DNA of 53,115 nt from Anaerolineales bacterium (lineage in GTDB: Bacteria; Chloroflexota; Anaerolineae; Anaerolineales; Villigracilaceae): positions 1-53,115 of the forward strand of contig JAFGSI010000055.1 in the NCBI GenBank assembly GCA_016934715.1. The letters are read 5' to 3'. The notes under the pieces are model-generated. The model saw only the letters and a program-made list of their open reading frames with translations. It had not been told where the DNA came from and searched no databases. Both the position numbers and the translations under genes were made by a program. This document shows positions 1 through 7,497 of the stretch, piece after piece (position 1 is the stretch's first letter; the number at the start of each line of letters is the position of its first letter).

Positions 1-100
1 CTTCTTCCTGAACTTCTTCTCGTTCGGAGCCTCGGTGGCGGGGCTGTTCCTGGGCATGATCGGGGCTTCCTCCTACATGCGCAGGAAGAAGGACCGCTGA
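1..100 (+). CDS. C-terminal end of a membrane-anchored protein (partial)
   Basis: Only the last 32 codons are in the window, ending in TGA at 98-100. They encode a hydrophobic, glycine-rich segment of about 20 residues followed by a basic tail (YMRRKKDR), which is the pattern of a single C-terminal membrane helix with a cytoplasmic positive anchor. It lies 123 nt upstream of oppD, with a terminator between. A membrane-anchored substrate-binding protein or other component of the peptide transporter is possible from context, but nothing in the fragment proves it. It does not look like the usual C-terminus of an Opp/Dpp permease. Confidence 0.6.
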   Translation, partial: FFLNFFSFGASVAGLFLGMIGASSYMRRKKDR

Positions 101-123
101 ACCGCGCGCTTGGAGAATAGTGG

Positions 124-153
124 TTGCCCTGCCTCCTGGCAGGGCAATCTTGT
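124..153 (+). terminator. Rho-independent-like terminator after the partial gene
   Basis: A perfect 10-bp stem (124-133 with 138-147) with a TCCT loop is followed by TCTTGT. The T-tract is weak, so termination efficiency is uncertain, but position just after a stop codon and just before a promoter fits a transcription boundary. Confidence 0.65.
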
Positions 154-184
154 ACTTCGAACCTGGCTTGATGCAGGATTTCTT

Positions 185-193
185 TGCTATAAT
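185..193 (+). promoter_or_regulatory. Extended -10 promoter for oppD-oppF
   Basis: TGCTATAAT is an extended -10 box (TGn plus consensus TATAAT at 188-193). No good -35 lies at 17 bp, which is typical of extended -10 promoters. The predicted transcript starts near 200 and contains GGAGAGG just before the oppD ATG. Confidence 0.65.
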
Positions 194-223
194 GCTTGTA
201 TCCATGCGCAGGAGAGGATCTCA

Positions 224-1255
224 ATGACGAAAGCGCCCCTGTTGGAAGTCAAAAACCTGAAGACCTATTTCTACACTGAAGACGGCGTTGTCAAAGCTGT
301 GGACGGAGTCGATTTCCAGGTCTACCCTGGTGAGGTGCTTGGCCTGGTGGGGGAGTCCGGATGCGGTAAGAGCGTGAGTTCTCTCTCGATCATGCGGTTG
401 ATTGCGGCGCCCGGGAAAGTGGTCGAAGGCGAGATCATCTTCGACGGGCAGGATCTTCTGACCCTGACCGAAGCCCAGATGATGCGGATGCGCGGCAACC
501 GCATTTCGATGATCTTCCAGCAGCCTCAATCGGCCTTGAACCCGGTCTTCAAGGTTGGCACTCAGATCGCGGAAGTCTTGAAAATCCATCAGAAGATGGG
601 CAAACAGGTTGGCTGGCAGCGGGCCATTGAATTGCTCAAAATGGTGGGCATCCCTGACGCCGAACGTAGGGTCAGGGCCTATCCCCATGAACTTTCCGGC
701 GGCATGGCCCAACGCGTGATGATCGCCATGGCACTTGCCTGTGTGCCCGAATTGCTGATCGCTGATGAGCCGACGACCGCCCTGGATGTGACCATCCAGG
801 CCCAGATCCTGGACCTGATGCGTGACCTGCGCAACCGAGTCGGCGCATCGGTGATCCTGATCACCCACGATCTGGGAGTCGTGGCTGAATTGGCCGAACG
901 CGTGGCGGTCATGTATGCCGGTCGCATCGTAGAGCAGTCCGGGGTCAAGACGCTCTTTGCCCAGCCTTTACACCCCTATACCCAGGGACTGATGGGGTCG
1001 ATCCCAATCCTGGGAGAGATCAAGGAACGCCTGGCTGTCATTCCCGGGTCGGTGCCCAATCTGGTCAATCTACCGCCCGGCTGCCGGTTTGCCTCGCGCT
1101 GTCTTGCCCGCCTGGAAAACAATCTGGATATCTGCACGGAGGTGGAGCCTGATCTGATCGAGGCTGCACCTGAGCATCTGGTGCGCTGCTGGCTGTATCA
1201 GGAGCGAGAGAAGGTGCAATCTCCGGCGGCTGCCAAAAAGAGCCGTAAACAGTAG
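224..1255 (+). CDS. oppD: Oligopeptide/dipeptide ABC transporter ATPase, OppD/DppD type (343 aa)
   Basis: One of the two cytoplasmic ATPases that power an Opp/Dpp-type peptide importer. The Walker A motif GESGCGKS is at residues 43-50, the signature LSGGMAQR follows near 157, and Walker [13 protein letters not shown] follows near 170. The C-terminal extension carries the proline- and cysteine-containing oligopeptide-transporter tail (PGCRFASRC) typical of OppD/DppD, which can bind an iron-sulfur cluster in some relatives. The ATG at 224 is chosen because GGAGAGG precedes it by a few bases and homology starts directly afterwards; upstream in-frame codons have no family similarity. Followed by oppF after 48 nt. 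Substrate specificity (peptide or nickel) cannot be read from the ATPase. Confidence 0.93.
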   Translation: MTKAPLLEVKNLKTYFYTEDGVVKAVDGVDFQVYPGEVLGLVGESGCGKSVSSLSIMRLIAAPGKVVEGEIIFDGQDLLTLTEAQMMRMRGNRISMIFQQPQSALNPVFKVGTQIAEVLKIHQKMGKQVGWQRAIELLKMVGIPDAERRVRAYPHELSGGMAQRVMIAMALACVPELLIADEPTTALDVTIQAQILDLMRDLRNRVGASVILITHDLGVVAELAERVAVMYAGRIVEQSGVKTLFAQPLHPYTQGLMGSIPILGEIKERLAVIPGSVPNLVNLPPGCRFASRCLARLENNLDICTEVEPDLIEAAPEHLVRCWLYQEREKVQSPAAAKKSRKQ

Positions 1256-1303
1256 GTCCATCTTATGCCTCGGAAATCCTCTCGTCCCCTGGAGCAGCCA
1301 TTC

Positions 1304-2296
1304 ATGACCCAAACGCTGAAGCCAATCCCGAAGAAAGATCTGGTTGTCGTCAACAACCTGGTCAAGTATTTTCCGGTGCGCGCCGGACTTTTTCAGCGAG
1401 TCGTCGCCTGGGTACAGGCGGTCGAAAACGTCAGCTTTACCATCCGGCAGGGCGAAACGCTCGGACTGGTTGGCGAATCCGGCTGCGGAAAAACCACCAT
1501 CGGCCGGGTTTTGCTGCGGCTGGTGGAGGCGACCTCTGGTGAGGTCATCGTCGACGGTACGGATATCTTCGGCCTGCGCGGCAACGAACTGAAAGCCATG
1601 CGTCGCGACATGCAGATCATTTTCCAGGATCCCTATGCCTCGCTTGATCCGCGTATGCCCATCGGCGAGTCGGTCATGGAAGGGCTCAACGTTCACCGCA
1701 TCGGCACTCGCCAGGAACGCTTCGAGCTCATGCTCGAGACGCTCAAGAAGGTCGGCCTGGAGGACTACCATGCCCGGCGTTACCCGCACGAATTCTCCGG
1801 CGGCCAACGCCAACGGATCGGGATTGCGCGCGCCCTGGCCCTGCGGCCCAAATTCATTATTTGTGACGAGCCGGTTTCGGCATTGGATGTTTCCATTCAA
1901 TCCCAGGTGCTGAACATTCTCAAGGATTTACAGCAAGAATTTGGCCTAACCTATCTTTTCATCGCTCACAATATGAGCGTTGTGGAGCACATCTCTGAGC
2001 GTGTCGCTGTCATGTACCTTGGTAAAATGGTGGAACTGACCGGCCGGGATGAACTGTACGCCAATCCCCTGCACCCTTACACCAGGGCGCTCATGTCTGC
2101 CATCCCGATCCCCAATCCTGCGATCCACCGCGAGCGCACCATCCTCAAAGGCGATGTTCCCAGTCCGCTCAATCCACCCAAGGGCTGCCGCTTTCACCCA
2201 CGCTGCCCGGTGGCGATGGAGAAATGTTCCCAGGAAGAGCCGGTTTTCAAAGAGATCAAACCGGATCACTGGGCGGCCTGCTGGCTGGTAGGCTGA
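1304..2296 (+). CDS. oppF: Oligopeptide/dipeptide ABC transporter ATPase, OppF/DppF type (330 aa)
   Basis: Second ATPase of the peptide importer, expected to heterodimerise with OppD. It has Walker A GESGCGKT at residues 57-64, the signature [15 protein letters not shown], Walker [13 protein letters not shown] and the OppF-type C-terminal tail with [11 protein letters not shown]. The ATG at 1304 has GGAG nine bases upstream; an in-frame ATG at 1265 would add 13 residues without a good ribosome binding site. No permease follows. The only peptide-type permease in the window is the fused gene at 7498-10233, so these subunits either pair with that protein at a distance or with permeases left of the window. 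Confidence 0.93.
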   Translation: MTQTLKPIPKKDLVVVNNLVKYFPVRAGLFQRVVAWVQAVENVSFTIRQGETLGLVGESGCGKTTIGRVLLRLVEATSGEVIVDGTDIFGLRGNELKAMRRDMQIIFQDPYASLDPRMPIGESVMEGLNVHRIGTRQERFELMLETLKKVGLEDYHARRYPHEFSGGQRQRIGIARALALRPKFIICDEPVSALDVSIQSQVLNILKDLQQEFGLTYLFIAHNMSVVEHISERVAVMYLGKMVELTGRDELYANPLHPYTRALMSAIPIPNPAIHRERTILKGDVPSPLNPPKGCRFHPRCPVAMEKCSQEEPVFKEIKPDHWAACWLVG

Positions 2297-2351
2297 ATGG
2301 AGTGCCTTGCAAAACTGCAATTAAAAACGGAAGCCATCCCATCCTAACGTA

Positions 2352-2360
2352 TGATAGAAT
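2352..2360 (+). promoter_or_regulatory. Extended -10 promoter of the response regulator
   Basis: TGATAGAAT (TGn plus TAGAAT) ends only 10 nt before the ATG at 2371, so a transcript from here would have a leader of about 4-5 nt. No convincing -35 is visible. A small hairpin (2307-2320, stem TTGCA) lies upstream and may end the oppF message. Confidence 0.5.
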
Positions 2361-2370
2361 TTTCATAACC

Positions 2371-3414
2371 ATGGCCACTCCTCGGATCCTTATCGTCGAA
2401 GACCAGCGCGAGGTCAGCCGCTTGCTCAAGACCTCGCTCCAGACGCTGGAGCACAAACTGGACATCATCGAGATGCCCTCTGGCGAAGAGGCGATCCTCG
2501 ATAGTTCCCGTAACCGCATTGACCTGCTGGTCGCTGACTATCGTTTGCCGGGGATTTCAGGCATCGAATTGATGTACAAGGTCCGCGGCTCCCATCCGGA
2601 AGTTAAGGTCATTCTCATCACCGGGCTGACCGATCCCAAGGTCAGGAGAGAAGTGGCCGATGCCGGGGCGGATGCCTTCTTCATCAAGCCGGTCCAGATC
2701 GCCGACTTCCTGGACGCCGTTGAGCGGACCCTGGGGCTGGTTGAGACGATCCTCCCGATCGCGCCGATCGCGCCTCCCGACGAGGACGAGGGTGAAGTGA
2801 AGCGCACCCTGCCGGACCTGTTGGCCGGCCTGCGCCAGGAACTGGCAGCCCAGACGGTCATCCTGTTCGACGACGGCGGCCGCGTCCTGGCCCGGGCCGG
2901 GGACCTGCCTGACAACAGCGCAGAAGTAACCCTGACAGTCTCCTTGATGTCCATCTTCAGCGCCGGGCAGAAGGTGGCCAGCCTGGTCGCCCAGAAGAAG
3001 GTTTCGAGCTGGCATGTCTTCGACGGCGGCGAATATGACCTGATCTTTGCCCCGCTCGATCCGACTCATTCCATGTTGGTGATGGGCAAGGGTCTGGCAG
3101 ATGAAGGCAAGGTTCTCACGACGGTCAATACTTTTTCTGCTGCGCGGGAAACGATCGAGCAGTCCCTGTCCGGGGTGAGCGTACCACGGGCTGAAGGGGC
3201 CAGGCCAGGGGATGCGCCGGTCGCTGGAGCCGCTCCCGAGGTCGAGCCGGAGGACATCGAGCCTTTGTTTAAAACCAAGAAGAAGCTAAAACAGGAAGAG
3301 CTGGATGCCTTCTGGAGCGAAGCGATCGACAAATCGAAAGCTCCCACCAAACCGGACATGCTCTCCTACGATCAGGCCAAGCAACTGGGGTTGGCGCCTG
3401 AGGGCGACAAGTAA
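2371..3414 (+). CDS. Response regulator: REC domain plus roadblock/LC7-like domain (347 aa)
   Basis: Residues 1-120 form a receiver domain with the acidic pair at D11, the phosphoacceptor D56 in LLVADYRLPG, and the conserved lysine K106 in FFIKP. Instead of a DNA-binding output, residues about 140-265 have the alternating pattern of a roadblock/LC7 or related small-sensor domain (VILFDDGGRVLARAG, later LIFAPLDPTHSMLVMG), a fold used for protein-protein contacts and often linked to small GTPases. The C-terminus is charged and probably disordered up to a short conserved-looking tail. No histidine kinase is adjacent, so this is an orphan regulator likely acting through protein partners. The second-domain assignment is by pattern only. 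Confidence 0.75.
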   Translation: MATPRILIVEDQREVSRLLKTSLQTLEHKLDIIEMPSGEEAILDSSRNRIDLLVADYRLPGISGIELMYKVRGSHPEVKVILITGLTDPKVRREVADAGADAFFIKPVQIADFLDAVERTLGLVETILPIAPIAPPDEDEGEVKRTLPDLLAGLRQELAAQTVILFDDGGRVLARAGDLPDNSAEVTLTVSLMSIFSAGQKVASLVAQKKVSSWHVFDGGEYDLIFAPLDPTHSMLVMGKGLADEGKVLTTVNTFSAARETIEQSLSGVSVPRAEGARPGDAPVAGAAPEVEPEDIEPLFKTKKKLKQEELDAFWSEAIDKSKAPTKPDMLSYDQAKQLGLAPEGDK

Positions 3415-3419
3415 GCGTA

Positions 3420-3448
3420 TTGCTCCCTGCACTTGCCTGTGTTACAAT
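3420..3448 (+). promoter_or_regulatory. Promoter of tRNA-Gln
   Basis: TTGCTC at 3420-3425, a 17-bp spacer, and TACAAT at 3443-3448 within the extended -10 TGTTACAAT. The predicted start falls a few bases before the mature tRNA 5' end at 3459. The -35 overlaps the region just after the response regulator stop. Confidence 0.75.
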
Positions 3449-3458
3449 TCGCCCGCTT

Positions 3459-3529
3459 TGGGGCGTTGTGTAATGGCAGCACGACAGACTTTGGATCTGT
3501 TTGTCTTGGTTCGAATCCAGGCGCCCCAG
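3459..3529 (+). tRNA. tRNA-Gln (anticodon TTG)
   Basis: A full cloverleaf is readable: acceptor arms 3459-3465 and 3522-3528 (TGGGGCG/CGCCCCA), anticodon stem 3484-3488/3496-3500, loop CTTTGGA with anticodon TTG at 3491-3493, and a T arm with loop TTCGAAT closed by CTTGG/CCAGG. The discriminator base is G at 3529. The CCA end is not encoded (CCT follows), so it must be added after transcription. Confidence 0.93.
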
Positions 3530-3566
3530 CCTGATCGTTCTTCTCGCATGGGGCTGATGCCCCGGT

Positions 3567-3605
3567 AAGCCTTGTGCTGCCCCCGCTGGCTGCGCAGGGC
3601 TTTTT
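3567..3605 (+). terminator. Rho-independent terminator after tRNA-Gln
   Basis: An 11-bp stem with two G-U pairs (3567-3577 with 3592-3602), a 14-nt loop and TTTTT running to 3605. It separates the tRNA from glmU. A second small hairpin, GGGGC-TGAT-GCCCC (3550-3563), lies between the tRNA and this terminator. Confidence 0.7.
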
Positions 3606-3620
3606 GATCAGGAGTTGCCG

Positions 3621-4973
3621 ATGAAAGTCACCCCCGTTTTACTCGCCGCAGGGCAGGGAACCCGGATGAAATCCGATCTGCCCAAGATGCTCCATCCGGT
3701 CTGTGGGCGGCCGATGCTCGCCTATGCCCTGGATGCTGTCCGGGCAGCCAGCACGGAAATACCGGTGGTCGTGATCGGGCACGGTGCCGAAGCGGTGCGC
3801 GAATTCGTTGGGAAAATAGCCGTCTGCGTGATCCAGAACCCGCAGATGGGCACCGGACATGCCGTCATGCAGGCCGAGCCACTCCTGCGTGGCAAGACCG
3901 ACCTTGTGCTGGTTTCCTATGCCGACATGCCCCTGCTGCGTGGCGAGACCCTTACCCGCCTGGTCGAGGCCCAGCAGTCCAACCCGGGACCGGTGACCCT
4001 GCTGACGGTCATCGCCGACGACCCGCGTGGCTTTGGCCGCATCCTGCGCACCACGGATGGGAATGTGCAGGCGATCGTCGAGGAGGCGGCTGCCACCAGC
4101 GAACAACTCAAGATCAAGGAGCTCAACGTTGGAGCTTACTGCTTCTCGGCCGAGTGGCTGTGGGATGCCCTGCATCGCATCCCGCTTTCCCAGAAGGGCG
4201 AATATTACCTGACCGACGCAGTCGAACTGGCTGTACGTGACCGATTGGCAGTCCGGCCGATCGTCACCAATGACCTGGATGAAACCATCGGCATCAACAC
4301 CCGCATCCACCTGGCGGAGGCTGGCGGGGCGATGTACCGGCGCACCGCCCGGGACCATATGCTGGCCGGTGTGACCATCATCGACCCGGCAAGCACTTAC
4401 ATTGACACCGAAGTAACCATTGGAGTCGATACCGTCATCCTGCCCAATACCCACCTGCACGGGCGGACGACGGTCGGGGCCAGCTGTCTCATCGGTCCGA
4501 ATACGATCGTCGAGGATACTGCTCTTGGGGACCGGGTCAAGGTGCGGGCCTCGGTCCTGGAGGGTGCGCTGGTCGAGGATGATGTGGACATGGGCCCCTT
4601 CGCCCACCTGCGGAAGGGTGCTCACCTGTGCCGGGGCGTCCACATGGGCAACTTCGGCGAGGTCAAGGATTCGACCCTCGGCCCGGGGACCAAGATGGGT
4701 CACTTCTCCTATATCGGCAATGCCGCCATCGGTCCTGACGTCAACATCGGCGCCGGGACGATCACCTGCAACTATGACGGTGTCCGCAAGAACCCGACCG
4801 AGATCGGGGAGGGGGCTTTCATCGGGTCTGATACCATGCTGGTTGCCCCGGTCAAGGTTGGTAAGGGTGCCCGTACCGGCGCCGGCGCGGTGGTGACCAA
4901 GGATGTCCCGGACGAGACCCTGGCGGTCGGCGTTCCAGCCCGGGTGATTCGCAAGTTGAGCGAGAAAACATGA
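3621..4973 (+). CDS. glmU: Bifunctional GlmU: GlcN-1-P acetyltransferase / GlcNAc-1-P uridylyltransferase (450 aa)
   Basis: Makes UDP-GlcNAc, the precursor of peptidoglycan and other envelope glycans, in the cytoplasm. The N-terminal uridylyltransferase domain opens with LLAAGQGTRMKSDLPKMLH (pyrophosphorylase signature) and has the metal-site region YADMPLL near residue 100. From about residue 250 the left-handed beta-helix hexapeptide repeats begin, including GPFAHLR and NYDGVRKN, which belong to the acetyltransferase active site. Length matches the family. The ATG at 3621 has GGAG six bases upstream. It overlaps cdd by 4 bases (ATGA), so the two are translationally coupled. Confidence 0.96.
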   Translation: MKVTPVLLAAGQGTRMKSDLPKMLHPVCGRPMLAYALDAVRAASTEIPVVVIGHGAEAVREFVGKIAVCVIQNPQMGTGHAVMQAEPLLRGKTDLVLVSYADMPLLRGETLTRLVEAQQSNPGPVTLLTVIADDPRGFGRILRTTDGNVQAIVEEAAATSEQLKIKELNVGAYCFSAEWLWDALHRIPLSQKGEYYLTDAVELAVRDRLAVRPIVTNDLDETIGINTRIHLAEAGGAMYRRTARDHMLAGVTIIDPASTYIDTEVTIGVDTVILPNTHLHGRTTVGASCLIGPNTIVEDTALGDRVKVRASVLEGALVEDDVDMGPFAHLRKGAHLCRGVHMGNFGEVKDSTLGPGTKMGHFSYIGNAAIGPDVNIGAGTITCNYDGVRKNPTEIGEGAFIGSDTMLVAPVKVGKGARTGAGAVVTKDVPDETLAVGVPARVIRKLSEKT

Positions 4974-5380
4974 AAAAACTGACTGATGAGGAACGTCAGG
5001 CCCTGCTCGACCTGGCCGGCGAAGCCCGACAAAGGGCCTATGCACCTTATTCGAACTATCCAGTCGGGGCGGCCCTGCGAACCCGTTCCGGACGCGTCTT
5101 CACCGGCTGTAACGTCGAGAACGCCTCCTTCCCCACGGGCACGTGTGCCGAACGGGTGGCTGTTTTCAAGGCGGTCTCGGAGGGGGAACGCGAGTTCGAG
5201 GTCATTGCCGTGGTTACATCCAACGGAGTCCTGCCGTGTGGGGGTTGTCGTCAGGTGCTGGCTGAATTTGGGCTGGAGACGGTTGTGCTGGTCGGGGATG
5301 GGGAGGGACGCTTATTGCGTGAATTAAGTGTTGCCGAGCTGCTTCCTGGCGCGTTTACGTCAGAAGACCTGCCGCGCTAA
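4970..5380 (+). CDS. cdd: Cytidine deaminase (136 aa)
   Basis: Deaminates cytidine and deoxycytidine to uridine and deoxyuridine in pyrimidine salvage. The zinc site is complete: C59-A-E61 (catalytic Glu) in TGTCAERVA, and C90 and C93 in PCGGCRQV; the substrate-binding segment GCNVENASFP precedes it. The length is that of the homotetrameric short class. The start overlaps the glmU stop by 4 bases. recO follows after 29 nt. Confidence 0.95.
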   Translation: MKKLTDEERQALLDLAGEARQRAYAPYSNYPVGAALRTRSGRVFTGCNVENASFPTGTCAERVAVFKAVSEGEREFEVIAVVTSNGVLPCGGCRQVLAEFGLETVVLVGDGEGRLLRELSVAELLPGAFTSEDLPR

Positions 5381-5409
5381 GGCTCTCCCCCACGGTTGCC
5401 AGTGGTATC

Positions 5410-6168
5410 ATGAGCGAGTTCCGTTCCTTTCGCATCGAAGCCGTCGTCCTGCGGCACGCCGATTGGGGTGAGGCCGACCGCATCCTGACCCTCTTCACCC
5501 GCAAACGGGGCAAGTTGCGCGTCGTGGCCAAAGGAGCCCGGCGCATTCGCTCGCGCAAGGCCGGGCATCTTGAGCCATTTACCCATGTCCTGCTGCAGTT
5601 GGCCCGCGGCCGCGACCTGTCGATCGTCACCCAGGCTGAGACATTGGAAGCCTACATTCCCATCCGCGAGGATCTGATCAAGACGGCCACGGCCTCCTAC
5701 CTGGTCGAACTGGTCGACCGCTTTACTTATGAAGAGGGCTCCGAAAATATCAGCCTCTTCCACCTGCTGATTGACACCCTCGGCCGGGTTGCTGATCAGC
5801 CGGAGCCGTGGGTGGCGGTGCGTTATTTCGAGATGCATCTGCTGGACTTCCTGGGCTTCCGCCCGCAATTGTTCAAGTGTGCCAACTGTCGTGAGCGTAT
5901 CGAGCCTGTGAACCAGTACTTCTCGGTGGCCCAGGGTGGGGTGCTGTGCCCGCGGTGTGGCGCAGGACTGCCGGGGGTTCGGGAGGTGTCGGTGGAGACG
6001 CTCAAATACCTTCGCCACTTCCAGCGCAGCGATTACAGCCAGGCCAGCCGGGCACACCCGGCCCTGCAGGCGCGAGTCGAGATCGAGGCCTTGATGCAGA
6101 ACTACCTGACGTACTTGCTGGAACGGGGCTTGAACTCCCCCAATTTCCTGAAAGAGATCCAACCCTAG
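5410..6168 (+). CDS. recO: DNA repair protein RecO (252 aa)
   Basis: RecO helps load RecA on SSB-coated single-stranded DNA in the RecFOR pathway. The N-terminal OB-fold is recognisable from EAVVLRHADWGEADRIL and LFTRKRGKLRVVAKGARR, and a zinc-ribbon-like pair CANC ... CPRC lies near residues 157-180. Length is normal. The ATG at 5410 matches the family start; no strong Shine-Dalgarno is visible. Its stop codon shares the palindromic CTAG with the stop of the convergent reductase gene, so both genes end inside the same four bases. Confidence 0.93.
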   Translation: MSEFRSFRIEAVVLRHADWGEADRILTLFTRKRGKLRVVAKGARRIRSRKAGHLEPFTHVLLQLARGRDLSIVTQAETLEAYIPIREDLIKTATASYLVELVDRFTYEEGSENISLFHLLIDTLGRVADQPEPWVAVRYFEMHLLDFLGFRPQLFKCANCRERIEPVNQYFSVAQGGVLCPRCGAGLPGVREVSVETLKYLRHFQRSDYSQASRAHPALQARVEIEALMQNYLTYLLERGLNSPNFLKEIQP

Positions 6169-7322
6169 CGCGGCTGGCGCCTGGCCCAGTTGATCACGAA
6201 CAGATGCGAGACCAGGCTGACGATCGGCTTGAGCAATCGCCAGAGCAGGAATTGGAACCATTTCCAGCGCAGGGTGTAGATCAGCCCACTGATCAGCCAG
6301 CGGATGATCAACGCCTGCCCGAGGGGCGCAAGCAGGACGCGGCGCTTATAGTTCTTGAAGCTGAAATCGTTTTTCGCGAACGCCTTCTGGATGGTGCGGG
6401 CTGCGATCTGGCCGTAGCCCAGCCCGAAGCTGATGCCCTCCCCGAAGATCGCTTCCGCCCCGGCGGCGTCGCCGACCAGGAGCACGCCCGGGACGCAAAT
6501 CTGGCTGAGCGGGTCGAACATGCGGATCGGATGCCCCAGGATCTTGGCGTCGTTCAGGTCATAACCGTGGCGGGCCATCTCCTGCGCCAGCAGGTCCTTC
6601 AGCGCAGGTCGCCTGGGATTCGTGGAGAGGTTGGCGTCGTAGATCCCCCAGCAGCGCATCGGCTGGCCATTGATCCGAACGGGGAAGTCCCAGACGTATC
6701 CGGCGATCTCGCTGGGAACGGGGAAGAAGTCGAAGTAAGCATCCGTGTCCTGGTGAGAGGCGGCCGCCCGTGGCGGCACGAGCACTTCGATGGCGCGAGC
6801 GGTCGGGAGCGGTGCTCGGGCCAGGATGCTGCGGCGGACGATGCCGTTCGAGCCGTCGGCCCCGACAACGACCCGGGCCCGGTAGAGACCGGCGTCCGTT
6901 TCGACCTCGACTCCCTGCCGGTCCGGACGAATAGCGAGGACCCTGACCTGCTCCCGGATCTGGATGCCCCGCCGGGCGGCCAGACTCGCCAGCCAGGCAT
7001 CGAATTCGTCCCGCCGGATTAAGCGCAGGGTGTGGCTGCGCCATCGGCGGATCTTCAACCCGCGGCCGGCAAAGTTGAAATGGGCGGTTTTTACATCCAC
7101 GTGGGGAATTTCGTTTACATCCACATCCAGACGTTGCAGGATGGTCTCGGCATCGACGACCAGAGCACCCGCGCACACTTTCCGGCGTGGGTGGCGTTCC
7201 TTTTCCAGGATCAGAATTTGTGGCACCAGGTCGGGGGCGTAGCGGGCCAAATGCAGGGCGGTTGAGAGTCCGGCCGGGCCGGCACCGACGATGAGGATGG
7301 CTGGCGTGTCAGTAGTGAGCAT
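6165..7322 (-). CDS. Geranylgeranyl-reductase-family FAD-dependent oxidoreductase (385 aa)
   Basis: The N-terminal dinucleotide fold ILIVGAGPAGLSTALHLAR (about residues 9-27) and the second FAD motif VPGVLLVGDAAGAEAIFGEG (near 285) identify a group of FAD enzymes that includes geranylgeranyl and digeranylgeranyl reductases and some monooxygenases. The segment RRKVCAGAL after the first strand pair is characteristic of the reductase branch. The exact substrate (isoprenoid quinone side chain, polyprenyl or lipid) is not determined. C-terminal helices are hydrophobic and basic, suggesting membrane association. It is convergent with recO, sharing CTAG at the stops, and divergent from the fused permease gene. 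Confidence 0.8.
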   Translation of the reverse strand: MLTTDTPAILIVGAGPAGLSTALHLARYAPDLVPQILILEKERHPRRKVCAGALVVDAETILQRLDVDVNEIPHVDVKTAHFNFAGRGLKIRRWRSHTLRLIRRDEFDAWLASLAARRGIQIREQVRVLAIRPDRQGVEVETDAGLYRARVVVGADGSNGIVRRSILARAPLPTARAIEVLVPPRAAASHQDTDAYFDFFPVPSEIAGYVWDFPVRINGQPMRCWGIYDANLSTNPRRPALKDLLAQEMARHGYDLNDAKILGHPIRMFDPLSQICVPGVLLVGDAAGAEAIFGEGISFGLGYGQIAARTIQKAFAKNDFSFKNYKRRVLLAPLGQALIIRWLISGLIYTLRWKWFQFLLWRLLKPIVSLVSHLFVINWARRQPR

Positions 7323-7331
7323 TCTCGACCT

Positions 7332-7360
7332 ATTGTACGAGAGATCGTATGAATCGACAA
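7332..7360 (-). promoter_or_regulatory. Promoter of the FAD reductase
   Basis: On the minus strand TTGTCG (7360-7355), a 17-bp spacer and TACAAT (7337-7332). Only 9 nt separate the -10 box from the ATG at 7322, so the predicted leader is about 3 nt and has no ribosome binding site. Confidence 0.6.
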
Positions 7361-7434
7361 ATGGTGCGGGCTGGTGGATGGGTCTTCATGCCGATGCAAT
7401 ACTTTGGGATCGTGCAGACGCACTGTTTTTTCAT

Positions 7435-7440
7435 TATAAT
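7435..7440 (+). promoter_or_regulatory. -10 box for the fused permease gene
   Basis: A consensus TATAAT in an AT-rich stretch, 57 nt upstream of the permease ATG. No good -35 is visible at 16-18 bp, so the assignment rests on the -10 and position. Confidence 0.45.
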
Positions 7441-7497
7441 GATAGTGCTATCCTGGTTTTGCGCCCTCCAGTCTTCTGCATCCCTGATCGAGGAATC

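Noticed and set aside
5946-7022. 358-codon plus-strand frame across recO and the FAD reductase
   Set aside because: It overlaps two well-supported genes in other frames and encodes a proline/arginine-rich sequence without motif.
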